A stretch of DNA of 64,000 bases from Flavobacterium sp. GTDB lineage: Bacteria > Bacteroidota > Bacteroidia > Flavobacteriales > Flavobacteriaceae. The stretch lies in NCBI RefSeq assembly GCF_028689845.1, contig NZ_JAQVCH010000008.1, forward strand, positions 36,858 through 100,857. Reading direction: 5' to 3'. A program made the translations under genes and the position numbers. Every line of letters starts with the position of its first letter. Within the stretch, counting starts at the first letter, position 1. Positions 16,923 through 25,488 of this stretch are shown here, piece after piece. The notes below the pieces were generated by a model. It made no database searches and was not told the origin of the DNA. It saw nothing but the letters and a program-made list of their open reading frames with translations.

Positions 16923-18665
16923 TTAGTTAATTAAAATATTTTCTTTCGGATATTCATAAAATTGATGATTAATTTGACGAAGCAAGCCAATCATTAAATT
17001 GAGCATCCCAATTCTACCAATAAACATGGTGAGAATAATTACATACTTACTAGGCTCAGACATTGTAGACGTAAAATTTAAACTTAAGCCAACGGTACTA
17101 TAAGCCGAGAAACATTCAAAAACAACGGTTAGTAAATCGGTGCCTTTTGGTTCTAAAATTAACAAGGCTAAGATAGCTAATCCAATAATGATTAAAGATA
17201 TGCATAAAATAGCAAAGGCTCGAGCGGTAGATTCACTTGAAATTCTTCTTCCCATAATTTGGATTCTGCTTTTTCCTCTTGCAACGGAGTATACATTTAA
17301 CATCGCCAAGGCAAAAGTACTCGTTTTAATACCACCTCCTGTAGAAGCTGGAGAGGCTCCAACCCACATTAAAAAAATAATAAACAACAAAGACGGAACG
17401 GTAAATTGAGAAAAATCAGTATGGTTAAACCCTGCAGTTCTTGGAGTGACCGCATTGAACGCCGTGGCAGTAAATTTACCGAAATAGGTGTCATGTAAAT
17501 TTAGCGTGTTATTTGTTTCTGAAATCCATAAAAAAACAAATCCACCAATTAATAAAATTCCTGTCGTATAAATTACTATTTTAGAATTTAAGGTAATGAT
17601 CCCTATTTGTTTATGTATTCTATTTCGATCAAAAAACTCTAAAACATAGGTTTTGATGTATTGATAAAAATTGAAAATTATATTATATCCTAAACCGCCA
17701 AAAACAATCAATAGAATAATTATCCACTGCATATAGTAATTAAACTGCATATAGCTTTCACTTAATCCATTTTCTATGGTGGAAAAACCTGCATTGCAAA
17801 AAGCAGATATAGAGTGAAAAACGGAAAAAAACAATTTATTATCTATTTCGGGCACATCAATAATAGACGAATATATAAATGCTGCACCTATTAATTCTAG
17901 GCTAATCGTAAAAACAACAACATTTAAAGCTGCTTTTAAAACATCTTTCATGGTGTCTTGTGCAATAAAATTACTCACATTTAAACCTTCTTTAAACGAA
18001 GAGCTTCCTCTAAAAAAGAAAGCAAAGAAAGAGGTAAAAGTTAAAATTCCTAAACCGCCAATTTGTATTAAGGAAATGATGATAGATTGACCAACAATAG
18101 TAAAATCAGTAGATGTATTTAACACTACCAAACCCGTTACACAAACAGCACTTGTTGCCGTAAAAAGAGCGTCTGTAAAAGTAATTCCATCAATAGTAGC
18201 ACGTGGCAACATCAGTAAAAAAGAACCTATCAGGATGATGGCAAAAAAACTACCTACAAATACGATGGCAGGATTATAATACACTTCGTAGATATATCGT
18301 ACCAAAATCATTAAACGAATAATAAAATAAAAAATTAAACCTACCTCTAGTATTGGTCTAATAATTTGTAAAACATCTAAATAATGTAAGTGTAATTTAG
18401 TGAGTGAAACCAGAATGGAGACAAAAATTAAAATCCCAATGATAAGCGAATTAACTAAAGCAACCTTTTTAATTTCTTTTTTTTTGGTATAATAATATTT
18501 AAAAATATTAAATACTAATAACGCAAAAGTAATGAAGACTAAGCCAATTAGTTTTGGAGCTTTATAGAGATGATTTACACTATAGCCAAAATCAAAAATG
18601 ATGTAAGTCAATACAATTAAATCAAAAAACCGATAGATAATTTTAAGTATTGAATCTTTACGCAT
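16923..18665 (-). CDS. ktrB: TrkH/KtrB-type potassium translocator
   Basis: Integral-membrane K+ (or Na+-coupled K+) channel-like transporter, 580 residues. The four-fold pore-loop architecture is visible as filter-like segments: SAVCVTGLVVLNT, SAFCNAGFSTIENG, AVTPRTAGFNHTDF and SAYSTVGLSLNFT, each with the central selectivity Gly. The first ~120 residues carry about four additional hydrophobic helices before the first pore unit, making it longer than classical KtrB (~450 residues). It is in the heme operon, 15 bp after hemC, and paired with ktrA. Confidence 0.93.
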   Translation of the reverse strand: MRKDSILKIIYRFFDLIVLTYIIFDFGYSVNHLYKAPKLIGLVFITFALLVFNIFKYYYTKKKEIKKVALVNSLIIGILIFVSILVSLTKLHLHYLDVLQIIRPILEVGLIFYFIIRLMILVRYIYEVYYNPAIVFVGSFFAIILIGSFLLMLPRATIDGITFTDALFTATSAVCVTGLVVLNTSTDFTIVGQSIIISLIQIGGLGILTFTSFFAFFFRGSSSFKEGLNVSNFIAQDTMKDVLKAALNVVVFTISLELIGAAFIYSSIIDVPEIDNKLFFSVFHSISAFCNAGFSTIENGLSESYMQFNYYMQWIIILLIVFGGLGYNIIFNFYQYIKTYVLEFFDRNRIHKQIGIITLNSKIVIYTTGILLIGGFVFLWISETNNTLNLHDTYFGKFTATAFNAVTPRTAGFNHTDFSQFTVPSLLFIIFLMWVGASPASTGGGIKTSTFALAMLNVYSVARGKSRIQIMGRRISSESTARAFAILCISLIIIGLAILALLILEPKGTDLLTVVFECFSAYSTVGLSLNFTSTMSEPSKYVIILTMFIGRIGMLNLMIGLLRQINHQFYEYPKENILIN

Positions 18666-18680
18666 ACTACAAATTGTGCT

Positions 18681-19613
18681 TTACTTTTCTAGAGAATTCT
18701 TAATGGTTTGCATTAAATCTGAGCCCCCATTATTTAAAATTTCTATTGCACAAAGTTCTCCAAAATTTTGATATAAATCGCTATTTATCTCTTTTTCTAT
18801 CGAAAGCTTTTTTGTTCCATCTAACGAAAACAAAACACCTTTAAAGTGTATGGTGTTTTCCTGGTGATTTAGCGTAGCAAGTGCTCCAATGGGTGCCGAA
18901 CAGCCTCCTTCTAAAACCTTTAAAAACTGTCTTTCAATATGCGTACAAATCGTTGCCTCTTGGTTATTTAACTGTGCTAAAGCTGCTCTTGAAAACGGGT
19001 CATTTTCCATCGCAACAACAACCATCGCTCCTTGAGCTGGAGCTGGAATCATCCAATCTAAATTGATAAATTGCTCGGGTTTTAAATTTATTCGTTCTAA
19101 ACCGGCCGCAGCAAAAATGGCTCCGTTCCAAGAATTATCTTTTAATTTTTGCAATCGCGTATTCACATTTCCGCGTAAGTCAACTACTTGATGGTTGGAA
19201 AACCGATGTAACCATTGGGCTTTTCTTCTTAAACTTCCCGTAGCAATTGTTCCTATATTTTCCGCTTTCTCTGTAAAGGTTAAATCGCCTTTATGAACTA
19301 ATATATCAAGTGTTGTCGCTCGTTCTAAAACCGCTGCTTGCACAATTCCTTTAGGTAAAGCGGTTGGAACATCTTTCATAGAATGAACAGCAATATCAAC
19401 CTCGCCATTTAACATTGCAATGTCTAAGGTTTTAGTAAAAATTCCTGTAATTCCTAATTCGTATAAAGGTTTGTCTAAAATTAAATCACCTGTTGATTTT
19501 ACCGCAATGATTTCTGTTTGATATCCTAAAGCGTGAAGTTTATTTTGAACCGTATGTGCTTGCCAAAGTGCTAATTCACTATCTCGGGTTCCGATTTTAA
19601 TTATTTTACTCAT
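18681..19613 (-). CDS. hemC: Hydroxymethylbilane synthase (porphobilinogen deaminase)
   Basis: Polymerises four porphobilinogens to hydroxymethylbilane using a dipyrromethane cofactor. It has 310 residues. It begins KIGTRDSELALWQA, has the active-site loop HSMKDVPTALP, the arginines in GSLRRKAQW and LRGNVNTRL, and the cofactor-attaching Cys238 in EGGCSAPIGA. It overlaps hemA by 4 bp, indicating translational coupling. Full length and intact. Confidence 0.97.
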   Translation of the reverse strand: MSKIIKIGTRDSELALWQAHTVQNKLHALGYQTEIIAVKSTGDLILDKPLYELGITGIFTKTLDIAMLNGEVDIAVHSMKDVPTALPKGIVQAAVLERATTLDILVHKGDLTFTEKAENIGTIATGSLRRKAQWLHRFSNHQVVDLRGNVNTRLQKLKDNSWNGAIFAAAGLERINLKPEQFINLDWMIPAPAQGAMVVVAMENDPFSRAALAQLNNQEATICTHIERQFLKVLEGGCSAPIGALATLNHQENTIHFKGVLFSLDGTKKLSIEKEINSDLYQNFGELCAIEILNNGGSDLMQTIKNSLEK

Positions 19614-20866
19614 TTTGAAACTGCTTCAATTTGAAAAACGCGTTCAATCCATTCGATACTCTCGTCAACGGTTGTGTTGTCGTCTTTTAAATGATTTGCA
19701 AAGTGCGTAGTGATTTTATGGATGAGTCGGTTACTGATAATTTCAGCTTGTTGCTCATCAAAATTGGTGATTTTTTTACGTTGAAAACTTAATTCATTAT
19801 CTCTAATAACGTTGAGTTTTTCTTTTAAAGCATGAATTGTCGGTGCAAATTTTCGAGCTTTAATCCAAGAGGTGAATTCCAATTTGATTTCATCAATAAT
19901 TGCTTCTGCAAAAGGAATTTGTTCTTTTCTTTTTTCTAACGTTACATCTGTTACTTGAGACAAGTAATCCATATGCACCAAGGTTACTCCTTCTAATTGT
20001 TTGACATTTTCATCTACATTTTTAGGAATAGATAAGTCTAAAATTAAAAGTGGTTTCTTAAGGTTTAATAAGGATTTATCTATTGTTGGATTTTGAGCAC
20101 CCGTGGCAACTACAAGTACATCTGCCCGTTGAATTTCAACTTGTAAATCCATATAATCCTTAACGATTAAATTAAATTTACCTGCTATCTTTTCTGCTTT
20201 TGTTTTGGTACGGTTAATCAGCGTAATATTTTCGTTTTTGGTATGTTTCACAAGATTTTCACAGGTGTTTCTGCCGATTTTACCGGTGCCAAATAACAAA
20301 ATGTTTTTGTTTGAGATATCAGAAACGGTGTTAAAAATATAATGAACCGCGGCAAAAGCAACCGAAGTGGCTCCGCTACATAATTCTGTTTCGTTTTTTA
20401 CACGTTTGCTGGCTTGAATAACTGCATTAACTAATCGCTCTAAAAAAGAATTAACCAAATTGGCATTTTTGCTTTGCACAAAACCATTTCTAATTTGGCT
20501 GATAATTTCAAAATCACCTAAAATCTGACTGTCTAAACCTGTTCCTACACGAAACATAAAGTTAATGGCCTCATTGTTTTTATAAACATAGGCTACTTTT
20601 TGAAACTCTTCTATTGTTCCATTAGAATTATCACAAAGTAATTTGATTAGTTGAAATGGATGTTCTGCAAATCCATATATCTCTGTACGGTTACACGTTG
20701 AAATGAGAAACAAACTTTCTATACCTTCTTGTTTTGCTTGTTCTAAAACAGCTGTTTTGGCTTGCTCATCTAAACTAAATTTACCGCGAACCTCTGCATC
20801 TGCTTTCTTATAACTTAAGCCAACCGCATAAAACGTTTGAGACTTCAATCCTTTAATACTTTCCAT
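19610..20866 (-). CDS. hemA: Glutamyl-tRNA reductase
   Basis: First committed step of the C5 heme pathway: NADPH-dependent reduction of glutamyl-tRNA to glutamate-1-semialdehyde. It has 418 residues. The catalytic Cys58 is in LISTCNRTEIYG; substrate-recognition RVGTGLDSQILGDFEI follows. The NADPH site has FGTGKIGRNTCENL, where an Ala of the usual GAG motif is Thr, and a C-terminal dimerisation helix ends the protein. It is the first gene of the minus-strand operon and divergent from the araC-type gene, so its promoter lies in 20867-21084. The aminomutase hemL needed next is not in this window. Confidence 0.97.
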   Translation of the reverse strand: MESIKGLKSQTFYAVGLSYKKADAEVRGKFSLDEQAKTAVLEQAKQEGIESLFLISTCNRTEIYGFAEHPFQLIKLLCDNSNGTIEEFQKVAYVYKNNEAINFMFRVGTGLDSQILGDFEIISQIRNGFVQSKNANLVNSFLERLVNAVIQASKRVKNETELCSGATSVAFAAVHYIFNTVSDISNKNILLFGTGKIGRNTCENLVKHTKNENITLINRTKTKAEKIAGKFNLIVKDYMDLQVEIQRADVLVVATGAQNPTIDKSLLNLKKPLLILDLSIPKNVDENVKQLEGVTLVHMDYLSQVTDVTLEKRKEQIPFAEAIIDEIKLEFTSWIKARKFAPTIHALKEKLNVIRDNELSFQRKKITNFDEQQAEIISNRLIHKITTHFANHLKDDNTTVDESIEWIERVFQIEAVSK

Positions 20867-20892
20867 AAATTCATTATCGGTGTAATGTTTGA

Positions 20893-20900
20893 CAAAATTA
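20893..20900 (-). promoter_or_regulatory. Putative -7 element (TAATTTTG) for hemA
   Basis: On the minus strand TAATTTTG fits TAnnTTTG, 26 nt before the hemA ATG. No -33 TTTG is found at 19-20 bp spacing (the nearest is 13 bp away), so this is tentative. Confidence 0.4.
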
Positions 20901-20971
20901 TAACGAACATTAGCAAAAAAATAACGCTCAAAGTTCTTTTTATATCGTTTAAAGATTTATTTTTGTTTTTG

Positions 20972-21039
20972 TTTAAAATGATTCTAAGTTAATAGCTTTT
21001 TAAGGAGCTAATAAGGTTTTTGTTTAGAATCATTCTAAA
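20972..21039. promoter_or_regulatory. Candidate operator pair in the hemA / araC-type intergenic region
   Basis: A perfect 17-bp palindrome TTTAGAAT-C-ATTCTAAA occupies 21023-21039. A degenerate copy TTTAAAAT-G-ATTCTAAG lies at 20972-20988. Their centres are 51 bp apart, and both are preceded by the same TTTTTG tract, so the pair also forms a direct repeat. A 7-1-7 inner palindrome of this type resembles PerR/Fur-class boxes (compare TTAGAATnATTCTAA), but the binding protein is not known. The adjacent AraC-type regulator is an alternative. Confidence 0.6.
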
Positions 21040-21084
21040 TAAATAATTATCTAATCGATACATTATATACGAAAAAATACCGCT

Positions 21085-21951
21085 ATGGGTTCAAATGAAG
21101 AAATAAAAATTGAAAACGATTTCTATTTGATTCGTTTTCAAAACGATACAGAGGAAACAATTGTGTATCAACGGCCAGTACATAATGAGTTGATTCAGTT
21201 TCATTATGGTTTAAAAGGAAAGGCAAAATTTGTATTTAATCAAGGGAATTATGCTTTGGATTTGCACGAAGAAAAATCACTTCTTTTTTATAATCCGCAA
21301 AAAGAACTCCCGGTTCACTTAGAAATTGGCCCTAATTCATGGATGATTTCAGTTTTAATTTCGATAAAAAAACTGCATTCGCTTTTTTCAACAGAAGCGG
21401 AACATATTCCGTTTTTGAGCCTTGAAAATAGAGAAAAAAAATATTATTCAGAAGAATCAATTAGTCCATCAATGGCTATTGTGCTGAATCAATTGTTTCA
21501 TTATAATTTAAATTCTTCCATCAAAAACTTGTATTACAAAGGAAAAGGATATGAATTATTAAGCTTATACTTCAATCGAAACGAAGACCCAAATTCAGAA
21601 TATTGTCCGTTCTTAATTGATGAAGAAAATTTAGCTAAAATTAAAAAAGCCAAAGAAATCATCGTTCGAAATATGGCAGAACCGCCTGGTTTACAAGAAT
21701 TAGCAGACCTCGTTGGTCTAACTTTAAAAAAACTAAAAGTTGGCTTTAAACAAGTATATGGCGACAGTGTTTTTAGCTTTTTATTTGATTATAAAATGGA
21801 ACAGGCTCGAAAAATGCTCGATTCTGGTTCGTATAATGTAAATGAAGTAGGTATCCAAATTGGATACAGCACGTCCAGCCATTTTATTGCCGCTTTCAAG
21901 AAAAAATTTGGTACAACTCCAAAAAAGTACCTCATGTCTTTAATAAATTAA
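21085..21951 (+). CDS. AraC-family transcriptional regulator
   Basis: DNA-binding regulator of 288 residues. The N-terminal ~150 residues form a beta-rich, cupin-like sensor or dimerisation part. The C-terminal ~100 residues carry the double helix-turn-helix of AraC/XylS proteins: ADLVGLTLKKLKVGFKQVYG, then EQARKMLDSG and VGIQIGYSTSSHFIAAFKKK, ending FGTTPKKYL. It is divergent from hemA and only 11 bp upstream of hemH, so control of heme synthesis, by heme, iron or a porphyrin, is a reasonable inference. The palindromes at 20972-21039 sit in its promoter region. Confidence 0.92.
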   Translation: MGSNEEIKIENDFYLIRFQNDTEETIVYQRPVHNELIQFHYGLKGKAKFVFNQGNYALDLHEEKSLLFYNPQKELPVHLEIGPNSWMISVLISIKKLHSLFSTEAEHIPFLSLENREKKYYSEESISPSMAIVLNQLFHYNLNSSIKNLYYKGKGYELLSLYFNRNEDPNSEYCPFLIDEENLAKIKKAKEIIVRNMAEPPGLQELADLVGLTLKKLKVGFKQVYGDSVFSFLFDYKMEQARKMLDSGSYNVNEVGIQIGYSTSSHFIAAFKKKFGTTPKKYLMSLIN

Positions 21952-21962
21952 TTGCTAAAAAA

Positions 21963-23000
21963 ATGAAAAAAGGAGTATTATTAGTCAACTTGGGCTCACC
22001 CGAAAGCCCAACCGCAAAGGATGTTAAACCTTATTTAGATGAGTTTTTAATGGATAAATACGTTATTGACGTTCCGTTTTTATTACGAGCTCTCTTAGTA
22101 AGAGGAATAATTTTACAAACTAGGCCAAAAAAATCGGCAGCAGCTTACAAAAAAATTTGGTGGGAAGAAGGTTCTCCGTTAATTGTGTTGTCTAAACGAT
22201 TGCAATCTAAAATTCAAAAACTAGTGAGTATTCCAGTTGAATTAGCCATGCGGTATGGAAACCCAAGTATTGAAAGTGGTTTACAAAAATTGAGTGACCA
22301 AGGAATTACCGAAGTCTTATTGTTTCCGCTATACCCACAATATGCAATGGCCTCTACGCAAACTATTTTAGTTTTAGCGGAAGAATTGCGAAAAAAGAAA
22401 TTTCCACACATCACTTTTACGATCGTTCCCACATTTTATAACCATCCCGATTATATCAGAGATTTATCAAATTCCATCCAAAAACATTTGGAAGGATTTG
22501 ATCATGATCATCTTTTATTTTCGTATCACGGAATTCCAGAACGACACATTCGAAAAACAGATGTCACAAAAAGTCATTGTAAAATTGACGGAAGTTGTTG
22601 TAACACGCCTTCGCCAGCTCATGAATTTTGCTATCGCCACCAGTGTTATGAAACCACAAAGCAAGTTGTTAAATTATTGGGAATTGAAGAGGGGAAATAC
22701 AGTCAAACGTTTCAATCGCGTCTAGCTGGAGATAAATGGCTCACTCCTTATACCGATACGGAAATAAACAAAATGCCTGCCAAAGGAATTAAAAAATTGG
22801 CGGTGGTAACCCCAGCTTTTGTATCTGATTGTTTAGAAACTTTAGAAGAAATTGCAATGGAAGCCAACCACCAATTTAAAGAAAATGGTGGCGAAGAATT
22901 TAAAGCAATTCCGTGTTTAAATGACGATGATAATTGGTCTAGAACCTTAAGCCGCTGGATAGATCAATGGGCTTTTGCCGAACAAGAAATTCAAGTTTAA
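21963..23000 (+). CDS. hemH: Ferrochelatase
   Basis: Inserts Fe2+ into protoporphyrin IX. It has 345 residues. It starts GVLLVNLGSPESPT; His189 in FSYHGIPERH is the metal-handling histidine, and SDCLETLEEI carries the conserved Glu. Between them is a cysteine-rich loop with Cys206, 212, 213, 223 and 228 (CKIDGSCC..FCYRHQCYETT), which could bind a [2Fe-2S] cluster as in some bacterial ferrochelatases with internal Cys motifs; this is inferred, not shown. It lies between the araC-type gene (11 bp) and the MATE gene, which starts directly after its stop. Confidence 0.96.
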   Translation: MKKGVLLVNLGSPESPTAKDVKPYLDEFLMDKYVIDVPFLLRALLVRGIILQTRPKKSAAAYKKIWWEEGSPLIVLSKRLQSKIQKLVSIPVELAMRYGNPSIESGLQKLSDQGITEVLLFPLYPQYAMASTQTILVLAEELRKKKFPHITFTIVPTFYNHPDYIRDLSNSIQKHLEGFDHDHLLFSYHGIPERHIRKTDVTKSHCKIDGSCCNTPSPAHEFCYRHQCYETTKQVVKLLGIEEGKYSQTFQSRLAGDKWLTPYTDTEINKMPAKGIKKLAVVTPAFVSDCLETLEEIAMEANHQFKENGGEEFKAIPCLNDDDNWSRTLSRWIDQWAFAEQEIQV

Positions 23001-24335
23001 ATGGCAAAATCTTCGGGAGCTTTAGGCTCAGAAAACATAAAAACCTTACTTTTCAAACAAGCGGTTCCGGCTTCCATTGGCATTTTATTTATGTCGGTGA
23101 ATATCTTAATTGACACCATTTTTGTGGGTCAATGGATTGGTTCGTTGGCTATTGCTGCTGTTTCAGTTGTTTTACCAATTACTTTTTTAATTTCCTCATT
23201 AGGAATGGCTTTAGGAATTGGAGGTAGCTCCATAATTTCAAGAGCTTTGGGTGGTAATAATCGTGAAAAAGCACTCAAGACGTTTGGAAATCAAATTATG
23301 TTAACGTTGAGCTTGTCAGTCATTACCGTAGTTATTGGGTCTTTTTACTCCGAAGAAGTTTTATTGCTTTTTGGAGCGAATGGCGAAATCATGAAACCTG
23401 CAAAAGAATTTTTTATGCCCGTTTTATTTGGCGTTCCTTTTTTAGCGTTATGCATGATGGGAAACACGGTCATTAGAGCCGAAGGAAAACCTAAATTCGC
23501 AATGATTGCGATGATTATTCCCGCCTTTTGTAATATTATCTTAGATATTATTTTTATCAAATTTTTAAATTTAGGAATGTTTGGAGCGGCTTTAGCTACT
23601 TCCATTTCCTATTTTATGTGTTTCGCCTTTATTCTTTGGTTTTTTATTTATAAAAGTGATCTTCGATTACATTTAAATCATTTTAATTTTAATTTTAAAA
23701 TTGTATCCGAAATCACTTCTTTAGGCTCTGTAACCTTTGCCCGTCAAGGCGTGGTGGCTATTTTATCGATTATTTTAAATCATACCTTATTTGTTTATGG
23801 AGGCGAACATTCTGTGGCTGTATACGGAATTATAAGCCGCATGCTGATGTTTGCTTTATTCCCAATATTAGGCGTTACACAAGGATTTTTGCCCATTGCA
23901 GGCTATAACTATGGAGCAGAAAATTTTGAACGTGTCAAAGAAACCATTTCAATTTCTATAAAATGGTCTGCAGGTTTAGCGACCATTATTTTTATTGCGA
24001 TTTTGATTTTTGCCGAATCAATTGTGGGTGTCTTTTCAAATGATGCGGCAATTATAAAAGAAACTCCTAATGCGTTGCGATTGGTTTTTGCAGCGTCACC
24101 AATCATCGCCATTCAACTCATTGGAGCAGCCTATTTCCAAGCGGCCGGAAAAGCCATTCCTGCTCTATTACTTACATTAACTAAACAAGGGTTTTTCTTG
24201 ATTCCTTTGATATTGATTCTGCCTAATTATTACGGTGTTTTTGGAATATGGATTTCTTTTCCAATTGCTGATATTTTAGCTACCTTAGTCACTGGATTGT
24301 ATTTAAAGAGAGAAATGATTCGAAAATTAATTTAA
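23001..24335 (+). CDS. MATE-family efflux transporter
   Basis: Inner-membrane multidrug/toxin extrusion antiporter of 444 residues with about twelve hydrophobic helices in two homologous halves. MATE-typical segments include FVGQWIGSLAIAAVSVVLP in the first helices, GGSSIISRALG and QGFLPIAGYNYGA. The start codon abuts the hemH stop, so it is translated from the same message. It might export a porphyrin or drug, but the family substrate range is broad and the link to heme is only positional. Confidence 0.9.
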   Translation: MAKSSGALGSENIKTLLFKQAVPASIGILFMSVNILIDTIFVGQWIGSLAIAAVSVVLPITFLISSLGMALGIGGSSIISRALGGNNREKALKTFGNQIMLTLSLSVITVVIGSFYSEEVLLLFGANGEIMKPAKEFFMPVLFGVPFLALCMMGNTVIRAEGKPKFAMIAMIIPAFCNIILDIIFIKFLNLGMFGAALATSISYFMCFAFILWFFIYKSDLRLHLNHFNFNFKIVSEITSLGSVTFARQGVVAILSIILNHTLFVYGGEHSVAVYGIISRMLMFALFPILGVTQGFLPIAGYNYGAENFERVKETISISIKWSAGLATIIFIAILIFAESIVGVFSNDAAIIKETPNALRLVFAASPIIAIQLIGAAYFQAAGKAIPALLLTLTKQGFFLIPLILILPNYYGVFGIWISFPIADILATLVTGLYLKREMIRKLI

Positions 24336-24337
24336 AA

Positions 24338-24934
24338 ATGAAACGTTTTTTGTCCCTACTGGTTTTCCTTTTTTCACTGTATTCTTGCAGTGTGCCAAAT
24401 TATTATGTAGAAAACAAAACACAAGATTTTGGTGTTGATTTCACTAACGGAAAATGGATGTTGAATAAAATTGATGCTCCTCTTCAGGTAGAAGACAAAT
24501 TAAAAAAGAACGCCTTGCACGATTTTAAAGCATTACTTGACGACCGTTTAATAGCTATCGAAGATGTTAAAGGCCAACTTTTGCCAAAGAAAATTCCTTT
24601 ACAACCCACGAAAGAAACATTAAAAGAATTGAAAATTGGTACTAATTTTGATTACATTATCAACCTCAAAGCGTCTAATCTTAAACAAGATTTTGATAGT
24701 GTTTCATTAACGAACCATAAATTCCAAAATGGCGAAATAAATAGTAATGAGGTGATTATAGAAATATATGATTTATCACTCTTAGAAATAATTTACAGTC
24801 AAAAAGTTATTGGTTCCGCTTCAATACCTGAAAACAGTTCGAGCGACGTGCATTTTTCTAAATCATCAAATTCTTTAATTTTGGGGGCTTATAAAAAGCT
24901 GATGAAAGAACTGAAAAACAAATCAATAAAATAA
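24338..24934 (+). CDS. Putative lipoprotein of unknown function
   Basis: A 198-residue exported protein. The N terminus FLSLLVFLFSLYSCS is a lipoprotein signal with Cys17 as the lipidated residue. The mature part is mixed alpha/beta, has no cysteines after the lipobox and shows no motif I recognise. It sits 2 bp after the MATE gene and 5 bp before hemJ, inside the plus-strand heme operon. A role in envelope handling of heme precursors would be a guess. Confidence 0.75.
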   Translation: MKRFLSLLVFLFSLYSCSVPNYYVENKTQDFGVDFTNGKWMLNKIDAPLQVEDKLKKNALHDFKALLDDRLIAIEDVKGQLLPKKIPLQPTKETLKELKIGTNFDYIINLKASNLKQDFDSVSLTNHKFQNGEINSNEVIIEIYDLSLLEIIYSQKVIGSASIPENSSSDVHFSKSSNSLILGAYKKLMKELKNKSIK

Positions 24935-24939
24935 AATTT

Positions 24940-25488
24940 ATGGAATATGACTATATAAAATCCTTGCATTTAATATTTGTAATCACTTGGTTTGCCGGGC
25001 TTTTTTATGTTGTTCGCTTGTTTGTTTATCATGCTGAAGCGAAACAAAAACCGCAACCGGAACAAGATATACTCATCAAACAATACCAATTAATGCAATA
25101 CCGGTTGTGGTATATCATTACGTGGCCAAGTGCCGTTCTAGCAAGTATATTTGGCTTTTGGCTGATTTTTTTCACGCCTATCGGAAAAGCTTGGCTACAA
25201 ATGCCTTGGATGCATGTGAAACTAGGATTTGTTTTCTTATTGTATATTTATCATGCCAAATGCCATCAGTTTTATTTACAATTACAAAAAAATGAAGTTA
25301 AAAAATCTTCTAATTTTTTTAGATTATGGAATGAAGGAGCTACACTAATTTTATTTGCGGTCGTGTTTTTGGTTATCTTAAAAAGTGCAATAAATTGGAT
25401 TTATGGCGTGATTGGTGTTTTTGTGTTTTCAATCCTCATCATGCTTGGCTTTAAGTTTTATAAAAAAATACGAGAACGAAACGAGTGA
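24940..25488 (+). CDS. hemJ: Protoporphyrinogen IX oxidase, HemJ type (CopD family)
   Basis: Integral-membrane oxidase converting protoporphyrinogen IX to protoporphyrin IX, the step before ferrochelatase. It has 182 residues with about four to five transmembrane helices. Conserved features are SLHLIFVITWFAGLFYV with the essential His10 in helix 1, RLFVYH, LWYIITWPSAV, MPWMHVKLGFVFLLYIYH with further heme-ligand-type histidines, and RLWNEG. Length and gene context (hemH operon) favour HemJ over a copper-resistance CopD domain. It overlaps the following kinase gene by 4 bp. Confidence 0.88.
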   Translation: MEYDYIKSLHLIFVITWFAGLFYVVRLFVYHAEAKQKPQPEQDILIKQYQLMQYRLWYIITWPSAVLASIFGFWLIFFTPIGKAWLQMPWMHVKLGFVFLLYIYHAKCHQFYLQLQKNEVKKSSNFFRLWNEGATLILFAVVFLVILKSAINWIYGVIGVFVFSILIMLGFKFYKKIRERNE

